A stretch of DNA of 64,000 bases from Tillus elongatus (GCA_964006375.1 OZ023267.1:80485682-80549681), one strand, 5' to 3'. Counted from the first letter of the stretch, positions 1 through 15,770 are shown. The notes: generated by a model from the letters alone, not told the origin. A program made the numbers and translations.

Positions 1-59
1 AATTTTGGTGTATAGTTTACTATTTATATCCTAAACCTACCTACCAAATCTGGTTACCA

Positions 60-219
60 TAGCTATTTTGTTTTTTGAGATACATTTTTTTTTTTCGAAA
101 GAAAGCACAAAAATTTCCCGGAAAACCTGGTCCGATTTTCCTGGCTACCGAACTTGTCCAAGCCACTTGCAAAAGGAATTTATTCACCAAATTTTTTGAG
201 TTATCGGTGTAATACATAT

Positions 220-222
<3 letters not shown>
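60..222. repeat. Diverged interspersed repeat (left part)
   Basis: The stretch around 105-200 (CCGGAAAACCTGGTCCGATT, then TTGAGTTATCGG) resembles the reverse complement of 45930-45975 and has relatives near 58270-58320 and 58670-58695. It is therefore dispersed repeat material, not a gene. Short reading frames across it run into the TA tract and have no protein character. Confidence 0.45.

Positions 223-286
<64 letters not shown>
223..286. repeat. (TA)n microsatellite
   Basis: Pure TA dinucleotide tract of about 64 bp. At the equivalent place in the related repeat near 58700 there is only a short AT-rich word, so the tract expanded inside the repeat. Confidence 0.97.
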
Positions 287-288
<2 letters not shown>

Positions 289-289
<1 letters not shown>

Positions 290-420
290 ATATAAAAATT
301 CAAACTGATCTCGGATATGAGTTCTAGGCATCCTAGTCCGCGCTCATTTGCAAAAATTTTTTCAAAATGCAAAATCGGGATCTCCCCATTAGTGAATTTT
401 TTCTGTGAAAATTCACTAAA
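289..420 (+). repeat. Interspersed repeat with AGTGAATTTT palindrome, copy 1
   Basis: The unit reads: CGGATATG, GTTCTAGG, GCGCTCATTTG, GGGATCTCC, then a palindrome AGTGAATTTT..AAAATTCACT. The same order recurs at 58735-58850 (plus) and, reversed, at 44606-44735 and 45000-45130. A terminal fragment with the palindrome lies at 12385-12441. Confidence 0.75.
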
Positions 421-1265
421 AGAAAAAGTATTACTTCCACATCGTCATTACATGTGGAGGTATGGCATCGGCGACAAAAATTTCAAAATCTTTTTTCATA
501 GCAAGTGTCAAAACATATAGAAAACATAATTTAAGAACGAAATGTTTTTGAGCCTGTCAGTCCATATGTCTGTCTGTTTGTAGCCACGATAACTTTAGAA
601 CCAACTGAGATATCGTCTTCAAATTTCGTACCCGACAACCGAACGGTTCGGATTGTTTTTGGGTAAAATCGCTCCATGGGGTAGGGGATGAATGGGGAAT
701 GATTTGTGTGAAAATTCACATTTTGTCGTTAAAACTCGAGTAATACAACGTTTTAGGGTCTGTTTATTAGAAAACTTTCAATTTTAACAAACAGCTGATA
801 TCCTGTGCTAAAACTAAATTAGAGGTTGAATGTGTGGGGGCAGAATATCGGTGACAGAAATCTTTTTTCTCTGTTGGTCGGTCGGTCCGTTGGCCTGTAC
901 GCCTGTCTGTCAGTAGGCGCAATAACTTTAGAATGAATTGAGATATCATCTTGTCAAATTTGGTATCCAGTTAGCACCAGACAAAGGAATGCTTCGAATT
1001 GTTTTTGGGTAAGAAAGGTCAAGGGGGTAGAGGATAAATGAGGAGTGATTTGGTGAAAAAATTTTCGTTAAAATTCGAGTAATGTAACGTTTTAGAAATT
1101 TATAGGTACAGGAATACGAATATTTTCTGTGGTCAAGTCATGGATGCTAAATTAATTTCATTAGAATGTCTTTCTGATGAGAGTAGACTATCACAGCTGT
1201 GTGGAAGTTATCAATTTGCAGCACTATTTTTTTAAATTTATTACTACACACAAATTGTAATGAAG
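420..1265 (+). repeat. Dispersed repeat family C, dimeric unit, plus copy
   Basis: This ~845 bp unit contains two diverged tandem halves. Each has a pyrimidine-rich 'CTGTCTGT' stretch, 'ATAACTTTAGAA', 'GAGATATC', 'GATTGTTTTTGGGTAA' and 'GAGTAAT.(C/T)AACGTTTTAG' (about 540-755 and 860-1100). An inverted copy with the same dimeric order lies at 42975-43800, and a short piece at 24360-24440. No protein is encoded; the family is unnamed here. Confidence 0.8.
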
Positions 1266-1374
1266 CGTATATTTTTGGGACAGTCGTAGATATCAAAAGC
1301 GACTGTTCGGAAATAAATTTAATATAAATCATACTGATAAAAATGTTCTCCGGAGTTAAAATATTTATTTATCA

Positions 1375-1578
1375 GTATCTATTACCTGCATCTCCGAGTC
1401 GTAAACCTCGGGGTATTCGTGGTCGGACCTCTCGACACGAGGTACAGAGGGCCAAACCGACGCCGGATCCTCCTCCGTGCAAGTAATTGACTAATCTCGT
1501 CTCGTCCGTCCTCTAAGGTATATTATAAGAAATAGGGTAGTACAGTAGGCATTACCGGGATTGTGAATCTTAGCGAAT

Positions 1579-1652
<74 letters not shown>

Positions 1653-1925
1653 ATAAACGTTGTAAATAGGATCTCTGGTCTTTAAATAAATCTGCTACAT
1701 CTATATAGAATTTCAGAAGGTCAGGGAATTGTCGGGGTAGCGATTAAAGCCCGCCACCCCGGAGGTAACTACACGGCCTGTTACAGCAAAGGCTACCGGA
1801 GCCTCTCCACAGAGCTATCCAGGCACTCTGGTCACAACTGTGGCCAGTCTTGTGACGAGGTCGTAAACACCCTCGTAGGGAGTAAACCCTTTCAAAATCT
1901 GGCGCCCGGGACTGTTCCCGTAAAT
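1375..1925. other. GC-richer block, possible LTR/primer-binding-site remnant
   Basis: Base composition shifts to GC-rich at 1380-1510 and 1690-1925. Two AATAAA-like signals lie near 1652 and 1686, and TGGCGCCCGGGAC at about 1899 resembles the TGGCGCC primer-binding words that follow insect LTRs. No matching second LTR or gag was found, so the assignment is only a possibility. Confidence 0.25.
1582..1649. repeat. (TA)n microsatellite
   Basis: About 68 bp of pure TA repeat inside the GC-richer block. Confidence 0.97.
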
Positions 1926-2151
1926 CCGTTAATCTGTTTCACTATAATTCACCCCATAAGTCAGGCCTCGTTACAAAATCAAGAGTAAATAATAAGGCAG
2001 TGGCTACTGCTACACACACTGTGCTTGTAGCATTGGATGAATTCCAATAATAAAGGTTACGTGTGGTGCACCTGTAGCACTAGCTATTAAAAAGAAGTTC
2101 AGTGTAGTCACTCATAACACTAGATATTAAATAAAATCTGCAGCGTGCAGG

Positions 2152-3405
<1,254 letters not shown>

Positions 3406-3407
3406 TA

Positions 3408-4368
<961 letters not shown>

Positions 4369-4624
4369 AAGACGTATATTTCAGTGAGATACCTTAGGGA
4401 GTTAATCTTTGATTTTAAGACAAAAAGCTTGGATCCTTAACAGCCCTATTTTTCAGACACTGAGGTTAAAATGTAAAAAAAAAGTTTCTTTTGTTTTATG
4501 AATAGTAGGAGCTAATTACAATTTAAACTTGGCATGCACTAATAGATATTCATATAAAAGACTACATTTTGCAAGTAATACATTATTTTTAACTCTACTA
4601 TGAGCTTAGATGTGGTTAACTTTA

Positions 4625-4965
4625 CAACATACGACTTGGAGACTACTTCTCTGGCTTCACTGTTGGGTTTCGTTTCTGTAGGTGAAGGGCACAGCCAGCG
4701 TGTAAGCTAACTGGAGCAATCGGCCCTTATGAATTCTGTGACTAGTTTCACTGCTTGACAGCATCCTCAGACAGATAAAAATTGAATTAGTATGAAATCA
4801 TGACAACTACAAATAAAGATGTGTTGCTAAGCCCTTCACATACAGAAACGAAACCCAACAGTAACGCCAGAGAAGTAGACTCCAAGTCTGTATCTAGTAT
4901 GGACCAGTTTTACTAAGTAAGGGCAACAACAATCAATGAATAGTTAACTTTCTCAGGGTTTTTTA
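4625..4965. mobile_element. Old Penelope-like element relic (family A PLTR hairpin)
   Basis: Bases 4631-4800 match the young PLTR in the minus sense (CTTCTCTGGCTTCACTGTTG, AGCTAACTGGAGCAA, CTGCTTGACAGCAT, AATTGAATTAGTA). Bases about 4850-4960 match the opposite orientation (GTATGGACCAGTTTTACTAA, GGGCAACAACAATCAATGAA). It is a diverged inverted pair of PLTR pieces without coding sequence. Confidence 0.75.
4733..4786 (-). ncRNA. Hammerhead ribozyme motif, old family A copy
   Basis: On the minus strand the core reads CUGU-CUGAGGA-U-GCUG-ucaag-CAGU-GAAAC-ua-GUC-ACAG. CUGAGGA fits the hammerhead CUGANGA consensus, GAAAC follows helix II, and GUC|ACAG gives the cleavage site with a CUGU/ACAG helix I. 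The helix III loop is only two bases, so activity is doubtful. Confidence 0.6.
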
Positions 4966-5091
4966 AGAATCAAATGGCACACTAATAATTTTTTGTTGAT
5001 AGGTACAAAAGCTTTGTCAGTTAAGGTAAGTAAAAGTACACAATAAATGTCTTTTGATAATTTTTGATACAATGAACAGATTTTGAGAAAT

Positions 5092-5103
5092 TTTCCTAAT
5101 TCT
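5092..5103. repeat. Left target-site duplication of PLE array
   Basis: TTTCCTAATTCT, repeated exactly at 11167-11178 on the other side of the array. Confidence 0.85.
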
Positions 5104-5702
5104 ATTCATTGATTGTTGTTGCCCTTACTTGGTGAAACTTGTCCATACTGCATACAGACTTGGAGAATACTTCTCTAGCTTCACTGTTGGTTTTTAGTGG
5201 TGAAGGACGTAGCCAGCGCGTGAGCTAACTGGAGCAAGTGGCCTTTCGAATTCTGGAAGTTCTAGGATGTTCTTCAATGCTTCTGTGACTATAGTTTCGC
5301 TGCTTGACAGCATTTTCAGACAGATTAAAATTGAATTAGTACGAAATCATGACAACTACAAATAAATATCTGTTGCTAGGTTATGATATGATGTTTTGAT
5401 CAAAAAATTTTATCAAATAGAAAATAAAATGAAACACAGATGACAGATGAGGTTTTCAAAATGTCTATGTGATGTATGTCAATATTTAACATAAAAACTA
5501 GAACTAGCCTATAATAACTATGATAACAGTTACAACAATAAAATAACTAAACAATAACAGTATAAAAGTAGTCTCTATACAACGAAAATATCGACATACA
5601 TCAACTCATTATTTTATTACAACTTTTTTGAAATAATAGTTAAATTTATTTTCTTTGGCATATTTAATTAGAAAGAAGAATATCCAAGAAAGGGGAATTC
5701 AT
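5104..5702 (-). repeat. PLE pseudo-LTR (PLTR), downstream copy
   Basis: About 599 bp. It starts ATTCATTGATTGTTG and ends AAGGGGAATTCA. It is nearly identical to 8055-8652 and 43943-44538 and inverted at 10601-11163. It overlaps the last codons of the PLE gene and contains a hammerhead motif. Confidence 0.9.
5273..5335 (-). ncRNA. Hammerhead ribozyme motif in PLTR (core variant CUGAAAA)
   Basis: Minus-strand order: UUCAAU (outer helix I), internal loop, CUGU (inner helix I), CUGAAAA, extra U, GCUG-ucaag-CAGC (helix II), GAAAC, UAUA loop, GUC, ACAG, internal loop, AUUGAA. The helices and GAAAC..GUC are intact and helix III is the 2 bp minimal form. The core has A where the catalytic G8 of CUGAUGA should be, so self-cleavage is probably reduced or lost. 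PLTRs of PLEs are a known home of hammerheads. Confidence 0.6.
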
Positions 5703-8097
5703 TAAATCAGTTTGCTCGTTTAAAACAAGGTAGTTATTGTCGTGTGTGTGCCTTTTGACTTCTAAAGCTTCAAAAAAGTCTAGTTTACGTTTGTCATCAT
5801 AAAAATGTAGTGGTTCTATGCGGTTATTTATTGTAGGTCTATGTTCGGTATCAATAATATGTTTTGCAAATGTAGATTTGTCAGCGTGGTTATTTCTAAA
5901 TGCAGAAATATGTTCTTTGTATCGGGTGTTAAAATTTCTAGAAGTTTGACCTATGTAGATTGCGTTACAATGTGTACAAGCTAATTTATAAACTCCAGCT
6001 TTTGTCAGGAAACAAGATTTTTCTTTCGCGTTAAATAACAAATCACGCGTCGTGTTGTAAGATTTAAAAGCTACCTTTGTATTTGTACAAGTGTTTAAAA
6101 TTTTTGAAATGTTTTCTGAAATGGTTCCAAAATAAGTTATCGAAACGTATCTGTTGTCTTCTTTGTCTCTAATATTTGGATAAATTAAATTAATCGCTAA
6201 TTTGTATTCTTTTCTCTCTATCATTTTATCTATTATTTTAACAGAGTAGCCATTATTAAATGCTGTTTGCTTAATTATTGAAATTTCTTTTTCAAAATTG
6301 TTTTGTGACATAGGTATTGAAAATGCACGATGTATCATAGAATGATAGGCTGACAGCTTTTGTGAAAAAGGGGTGACATGAATCGTATGGTATGGTTGTG
6401 TCAGTGTAAGTTGGTTTCCTATATATTGAAAAGTCAAATGAATTATTTTCTAATTTTCTAATTGTTAAGTCTAAAAAGTTTATACAACTGTTAGCTTCTT
6501 CTTCTAGAGTAAACTTAATATTTGTGTGAAAGCTATTAATAAAATTTAAAAATTCATTTAATTCTGTATGACTACCTTGAAAACATGCTAAAATATCATC
6601 TACGTATCTGTACCAAAAGACAATATTATGTGAAAGTTCTGATGTTAAAATTTGGTTTTCTAAGTTTTCCATAAATATGTTGGCTAATAAAGGTGACAAC
6701 GGACTACCCATAGGCAGACCTTCATTTTGCATATAAATTTTATCATTAAATTTAAAATAGTTTTGTTTTATACATTCATTAAAAAGATTCATCATTTCTT
6801 GTCTTTTTATGACATTTACGTTCTTTTCTATTAAAACGTTTTCTAATAGAGGTAAACATTCTTTAGGGGGTATCTTAGAATACATGCTACAAACATCAAA
6901 CGAAACTAATTTACTATTTGTGGGAATAATTAAGTTATTTAATTTTTGTGTAAGTTCATAAGAATTCTTAACTGAATATTTTGGAAAGTAATTGTATTCT
7001 TTAATAAGTGAAACCAGTTTGCTCGCTATCTTATGATTAGGTGTATTAACATAGCTAACTACTGGTCTCACTGGTTTATTTGGCTTATGAATTTTCAGGT
7101 GGCCATATAATTTTGGTGGTTGCGGGCTTTTATATAAAAGATATTTCTTTTCTTGTTGACTAAACAGAGACACATTTTTAAGTTCATTTTTTAGTTTTGT
7201 CTGAAATGCGTTTGTTGGGTCTCTCCTAATTTCTGTTAAATTTTCCGTAGTAATAAAATCATTAATTTTAATGTTATATGCGTCCCTACTTATAGCTACA
7301 GTTGTATTTCCTTTATCAGCTTTAGTAAAAACTAAATCATTGTCTAATATTTTATGCTGAACAGATTTTAAAATTTGAGTTTCGTTAATTTGACGTTTGT
7401 CATATTTTGAAGTTAAATGTCTTAAAAATTCACATATTTTTAATTTTTCATATTGCCTTATAGATCTGGAAGCAATTTCGGATTCAGAAGCTAATATCTC
7501 TTTAATTTTGTTTGTAAATTTAAATTTTGGGCAGTATTTATATCCTTTATTTAGAAAAGAAATTTCTTCAGTTGTAAAAATTGTATCGCTTAGGTTTTCA
7601 AACCTTTTGTAAAACTTATGTGTTTGTGGGGGAGATCTTTCTCGATTATGTAAATGTTGTGTGCTTTCTAGGTTTCTAATTTTGTTTGTCTGTGTTAAGC
7701 GTTTTTTAAATTTCAATTCACTAACTAAAATATGTATTTGGTCATCTAATATATCAAATTCTACTGGATGTAATTTATAAGCAAGTTCTGAATGGATTAC
7801 CTTGATATAAAGAAGCAAACTATCACGAATTGAAAACCATTTCTTGGATTCTTCTTTCAGCCAGATGAAACTGGCTTTTCTAATAGCAATTTTTGATTGA
7901 TTTGATGTTATAGTAGTTGTTATGATTACGTACTTCGGGATGACCTTCTTTCTTATGCACTCTTGGTTAAACCATGCATTCTGGGAAGCGTTCATCTGCT
8001 TGATTTTCAATTTTCTATACAAATGGGCAAGCTCTTCGATAGAAGACCTCTTCAATTCATTGATTGTTGTTGCCCTTACTTGGTGAAACTTGTCCAT
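5664..8097 (-). pseudogene. PLE reverse transcriptase + GIY-YIG endonuclease, full length but frameshifted
   Basis: The start ATG at 8097 (MDKFHQVRATTINE) lies inside the upstream PLTR. An N-terminal region of about 150 residues precedes the RT. RT motifs follow in order: LVSFDVCSMYSKIP (motif A), GLPMGSPLSPLLANIF (motif B), FWYRYVDDILACF (motif C, YVDD) and CINFLDLTI. The C-terminus is a GIY-YIG endonuclease: AGVYKLACTHCNAIYIGQTS, then R..YKEH with a downstream His-rich tail. The G run at 6370-6373 has four G, whereas the sister copy has three at 9321-9323. The extra base shifts the frame between RT and endonuclease (frames 8097-6292 and 6437-5664 overlap). Sum about 810 residues, usual for Penelope proteins. 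If the extra G is a sequencing error the gene would be intact. Confidence 0.93.
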
Positions 8098-8652
8098 ACT
8101 GCATACAGACTTGGAGAATACTTCTCTAGCTTCACTGTTGGTTTTTAGTGGTGAAGGACGTAGCCAGCGCGTGAGCTAACTGGAGCAAGTGGCCTTTCGA
8201 ATTCTGGAAGTTCTAGGATGTTCTTCAATGCTTCTGTGACTATAGTTTCGCTGCTTGACAGCATTTTCAGACAGATTAAAATTGAATTAGTACGAAATCA
8301 TGACAACTACAAATAAATATCTGTTGCTAGGTTATGATATGATGTTTTGATCAAAAAATTTTATCAAATAGAAAATAAAATGAAACACAGATGACAGATG
8401 AGGTTTTCAAAATGTCTATGTGATGTATGTCAATATTTAACATAAAAACTAGAACTAGCCTATAATAACTATGATAACAGTTACAACAATAAAATAACTA
8501 AACAATAACAGTATAAAAGTAGTCTCTATACAACGAAAATATCGACATACATCAACTCATTATTTTATTACAACTTTTTTGAAATAATAGTTAAATTTAT
8601 TTTCTTTGGCATATTTAATTAGAAAGAAGAATATCCAAGAAAGGGGAATTCA
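8055..8652 (-). repeat. PLE PLTR, middle copy
   Basis: Shared between the two tandem genes: it supplies the start codon of the full-length gene and the 3' end of the truncated copy. Near-identical to 5104-5702. Confidence 0.9.
8224..8286 (-). ncRNA. Hammerhead ribozyme motif in middle PLTR
   Basis: Same sequence as the motif at 5273-5335: helix I CUGU/ACAG with outer UUCAAU/AUUGAA, helix II GCUG/CAGC, GAAAC and GUC present, core CUGAAAA. Confidence 0.6.
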
Positions 8653-10603
8653 TTAAATCAGTTTGCTCGTTTAAAACAAGGTAGTTATTGTCGTGTGTGT
8701 GCCTTTTGACTTCTAAAGCTTCAAAAAAGTCTAGTTTACGTTTGTCATCATAAAAATGTAGTGGTTCTATGCGGTTATTTATTGTAGGTCTATGTTCGGT
8801 ATCAATAATATGTTTTGCAAATGTAGATTTGTCAGCGTGGTTATTTCTAAATGCAGAAATATGTTCTTTGTATCGGGTGTTAAAATTTCTAGAAGTTTGA
8901 CCTATGTAGATTGCGTTACAATGTGTACAAGCTAATTTATAAACTCCAGCTTTTGTCAGGAAACAAGATTTTTCTTTCGCGTTAAATAACAAATCACGCG
9001 TCGTGTTGTAAGATTTAAAAGCTACCTTTGTATTTGTACAAGTGTTTAAAATTTTTGAAATGTTTTCTGAAATGGTTCCAAAATAAGTTATCGAAACGTA
9101 TCTGTTGTCTTCTTTGTCTCTAATATTTGGATAAATTAAATTAATCGCTAATTTGTATTCTTTTCTCTCTATCATTTTATCTATTATTTTAACAGAGTAG
9201 CCATTATTAAATGCTGTTTGCTTAATTATTGAAATTTCTTTTTCAAAATTGTTTTGTGACATAGGTATTGAAAATGCACGATGTATCATAGAATGATAGG
9301 CTGACAGCTTTTGTGAAAAAGGGTGACATGAATCGTATGGTATGGTTGTGTCAGTGTAAGTTGGTTTCCTATATATTGAAAAGTCAAATGAATTATTTTC
9401 TAATTTTCTAATTGTTAAGTCTAAAAAGTTTATACAACTGTTAGCTTCTTCTTCTAGAGTAAACTTAATATTTGTGTGAAAGCTATTAATAAAATTTAAA
9501 AATTCATTTAATTCTGTATGACTACCTTGAAAACATGCTAAAATATCATCTACGTATCTGTACCAAAAGACAATATTATGTGAAAGTTCTGATGTTAAAA
9601 TTTGGTTCTCTAAGTTTTCCATAAATATGTTGGCTAATAAAGGTGACAACGGACTACCCATAGGCAGACCTTCATTTTGCATATAAATTTTATCATTAAA
9701 TTTAAAATAGTTTTGTTTTATACATTCATTAAAAAGATTCATCATTTCTTGTCTTTTTATGACATTTACGTTCTTTTCTATTAAAACGTTTTCTAATAGA
9801 GGTAAACATTCTTTAGGGGGTATCTTAGAATACATGCTACAAACATCAAACGAAACTAATTTACTATTTGTGGGAATAATTAAGTTATTTAATTTTTGTG
9901 TAAGTTCATAAGAATTCTTAACTGAATATTTTGGAAAGTAATTGTATTCTTTAATAAGTGAAACCAGTTTGCTCGCTATCTTATGATTAGGTGTATTAAC
10001 ATAGCTAACTACTGGTCTCACTGGTTTATTTGGCTTATGAATTTTCAGGTGGCCATATAATTTTGGTGGTTGCGGGCTTTTATATAAAAGATATTTCTTT
10101 TCTTGTTGACTAAACAGAGACACATTTTTAAGTTCATTTTTTAGTTTTGTCTGAAATGCGTTTGTTGGGTCTCTCCTAATTTCTGTTAAATTTTCCGTAG
10201 TAATAAAATCATTAATTTTAATGTTATATGCGTCCCTACTTATAGCTACAGTTGTATTTCCTTTATCAGCTTTAGTAAAAACTAAATCATTGTCTAATAT
10301 TTTATGCTGAACAGATTTTAAAATTTGAGTTTCGTTAATTTGACGTTTGTCATATTTTGAAGTTAAATGTCTTAAAAATTCACATATTTTTAATTTTTCA
10401 TATTGCCTTATAGATCTGGAAGCAATTTCGGATTCAGAAGCTAATATCTCTTTAATTTTGTTTGTAAATTTAAATTTTGGGCAGTATTTATATCCTTTAT
10501 TTAGAAAAGAAATTTCTTCAGTTGTAAAAATTGTATCGCTTAGGTTTTCAAACCTTTTGTAAAACTTATGTGTTTGTGGGGGAGATCTTTCTCGATTATG
10601 CAA
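8615..10603 (-). CDS. PLE RT/GIY-YIG protein, 5'-truncated but frame intact
   Basis: 662 codons open from the truncation point to the stop. The RT (FDVCSMYSKIP, GLPMGSPLSP, YVDD, NFLDL) and GIY-YIG (GVYKLACTHC, YIGQTSR) are read in a single frame because the G run at 9321-9323 has three bases. About 150 N-terminal residues are missing. The ATG at 10603 is an internal Met placed next to the inverted PLTR, not a natural start. It is one element's 3' part joined in tandem to the full-length copy. A functional product is unlikely without the N-terminus, but the sequence shows the ancestral reading frame. Confidence 0.9.
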   Translation of the reverse strand: MHNRERSPPQTHKFYKRFENLSDTIFTTEEISFLNKGYKYCPKFKFTNKIKEILASESEIASRSIRQYEKLKICEFLRHLTSKYDKRQINETQILKSVQHKILDNDLVFTKADKGNTTVAISRDAYNIKINDFITTENLTEIRRDPTNAFQTKLKNELKNVSLFSQQEKKYLLYKSPQPPKLYGHLKIHKPNKPVRPVVSYVNTPNHKIASKLVSLIKEYNYFPKYSVKNSYELTQKLNNLIIPTNSKLVSFDVCSMYSKIPPKECLPLLENVLIEKNVNVIKRQEMMNLFNECIKQNYFKFNDKIYMQNEGLPMGSPLSPLLANIFMENLENQILTSELSHNIVFWYRYVDDILACFQGSHTELNEFLNFINSFHTNIKFTLEEEANSCINFLDLTIRKLENNSFDFSIYRKPTYTDTTIPYDSCHPFSQKLSAYHSMIHRAFSIPMSQNNFEKEISIIKQTAFNNGYSVKIIDKMIERKEYKLAINLIYPNIRDKEDNRYVSITYFGTISENISKILNTCTNTKVAFKSYNTTRDLLFNAKEKSCFLTKAGVYKLACTHCNAIYIGQTSRNFNTRYKEHISAFRNNHADKSTFAKHIIDTEHRPTINNRIEPLHFYDDKRKLDFFEALEVKRHTHDNNYLVLNEQTDLMNSPFLDILLSN

Positions 10604-11163
10604 ACTGATTTAATGAATTCCCCTTTCTTGGATATTCTCCTTTCTAATTAAATATGCCAAAGAAAATAAATTTAACTATTATTTCAAAAAAGTTGTAATA
10701 AAATAATGAGTTGATGTATGTCGATATTTTCGTTGTATAGAGACTACTTTTATACTGTTATTGTTTAGTTATTTTATTGTTGTAACTGTTATCATAGTTA
10801 TTATAGGCTAGTTCTAGTTTTTATGTTAAATATTGACATACATCACATAGACATTTGAAAACCTCATCTGTCATCTGTGTTTCATTTTATTTTCTATTTG
10901 ATAAAATTTTTTGATCAAAACATCATATCATAACCTAGCAACAGATATTTATTTGTAGTTGTCATGATTTCGTACTAATTCAATTTTAATCTGTCTGAAA
11001 ATGCTGTCAAGCAGCGAAACTATAGTCACAGAAGCATTGAAGAACATCCTAGAACTTCCAGAATTCGAAAGGCCACTTGCTCCAGTTAGCTCACGCGCTG
11101 GCTACGTCCTTCACCACTAAAAACCAACAGTGAAGCTAGAGAAGTATTCTCCAAGTCTGTATG
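10601..11163 (+). repeat. PLE PLTR, inverted copy
   Basis: Reverse complement of the other PLTRs. It starts within the last codons of the gene (CAAACTGATTTAATGAATTC) and stops at CCAAGTCTGTATG, about 40 bp short of the full PLTR end. It fuses directly to the truncated gene at 10600. Confidence 0.88.
10979..11041 (+). ncRNA. Hammerhead ribozyme motif in inverted PLTR
   Basis: Plus-strand copy of the motif: UUCAAU, CUGU, CUGAAAA, GCUG-ucaag-CAGC, GAAAC, UAUA, GUC, ACAG, AUUGAA. With the downstream minus-strand copies this gives ribozyme motifs facing each other across the array. Confidence 0.6.
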
Positions 11164-11166
11164 TAA

Positions 11167-11178
11167 TTTCCTAATTCT
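11167..11178. repeat. Right target-site duplication of PLE array
   Basis: TTTCCTAATTCT, identical to 5092-5103. Confidence 0.85.
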
Positions 11179-11314
11179 GTTTTTATGTGTGCTTTGAAAA
11201 ACAACTGCAAACAACTTATCGTGTCAGTTTATTTATAAGGTAATCATTTGTAGTTTTTTATCTTTAAAATACATATAGAATTAAGAGTGCTAAAAACTCA
11301 GCAAAAAATATGTA

Positions 11315-11775
11315 ACTATCCTACACGTCCTACGGAGTAGATTCCATTAGCATAGTTTCGGGATGATTATGGGTAATCAGAATAGGACAAAGATTATAAG
11401 CCACCGATTTTTGCAGATGAAGGCTACTATATTAACAATTCACAAATTACTATAGGGATATAAATATACACTTGTTGAAGAAAAATTATATCTTAATTTT
11501 AGTTGCATCTACTACTGCTGTGTTAACTTTTCAATCTAAACTATAAACACCTCCTAAGGAGTAGGTTACCTTGGCATAGTCACGGGACGGTTAAGGGTAA
11601 TCAGAATAGCACAAAGATTATAAGCCACCGATTTTTTTTTGCAGATGAAGGCTACTATATTAACAATTCACAAATTACTATAGGGATATAAACATACACT
11701 TGTTGAAGAATTATATCTTAATTTTAGTTGCATCTACTACTGCTGTGTCAACTTTTCAATCTAAACTACAAACAC
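11315..11775. repeat. Tandem duplication, about 225 bp x 2
   Basis: Bases 11315-11540 and 11541-11775 share GGAGTAG, GGGTAATCAGAATAG, ACAAAGATTATAAGCCACCG, CAGATGAAGGCTACTATATT and GTTGCATCTACTACTGCTGT in the same order, with a few differences. No gene is apparent. Confidence 0.88.
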
Positions 11776-11939
11776 TGGCAACTGTTATTTTTGTTCTCAC
11801 ACCACATTCTCAAATATGTGAGAAAGAAAAACCAGAACTGAGTGAAAACCTAATTGTAAAACTCAACACAATACCACAGCTTAGAAATTTGTCTAGGCTG
11901 TAACAATACATACCAGACTACCAGACAGAGGTAACATAC

Positions 11940-12156
11940 CTGTTTGTTTAAAATTCACTTTTTTGTCTCTCCCGTATCTTAAAATATATTTTCGTTGTTT
12001 AACCAACTCGAACGTAAATCTGAAATCAAAAATCAACTTATCATTATAGCATTTAAACTGCAAACTGACAGTTGTAACCTCAAAAAGTAACGAAGTTGTG
12101 TCGTCTGCTTCTTTAGTGCATAATTTTTTCGGCCTGTGGCCTGTAGTGTCTGACAT
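11940..12156 (-). CDS. Candidate first coding exon of an unknown host gene
   Basis: ATG at 12156 opens 72 codons (MSDTTGHRPKKLCTKEADD... ending ...DKKVNFKQ). At 11940 the frame meets ACAG|GTATGT, a strong 5' splice site, so the exon would end in phase 1. The amino-acid composition is mixed and non-repetitive, unlike the surrounding noise, and no transposon motif is seen. The next exon would lie at lower coordinates beyond the PLE array or outside the window. I do not recognise the protein. Confidence 0.35.
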
Positions 12157-12384
12157 GCACCCACTAACCTACAGGTTCCTATATTTTGGGTTGCCTATAT
12201 ATTATAGTGATTGAAAGATAATAATGCTATTAAACCAGCAGTATTGCAGCTAATTTGTCAGCATATATTTATAGTAACATAAAAAAACTATAATACTCAG
12301 TTTTTTTTTGGTTATGATATAGCATTAAGATTATAGAAGAGGGTATCTTATTGTTATAACGCTAATTTAATTAGGTATTCAACT

Positions 12385-15770
<3,386 letters not shown>

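Larger units (their letters stand above)
5104..11166 (-). mobile_element. Penelope-like element (PLE) tandem/inverted array
   Basis: Order: PLTR (minus) 5104-5702, full-length minus-strand gene to 8097, PLTR (minus) 8055-8652, 5'-truncated gene to 10603, inverted PLTR (plus) 10601-11163. A perfect 12 bp duplication flanks the whole. That arrangement (tandem partial copy plus inverted pseudo-LTR) is characteristic of PLEs, which insert by target-primed reverse transcription. The two gene copies differ at only about two visible positions in their shared 2 kb, so the insertion is recent. The shared outer duplication suggests a single insertion event rather than two. Confidence 0.9.

Noticed and set aside
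7397..7612. Plus-strand 71-codon frame, repeated identically at 10347-10562
   Set aside because: Antisense shadow of the PLE gene; its duplication follows from the duplicated gene.
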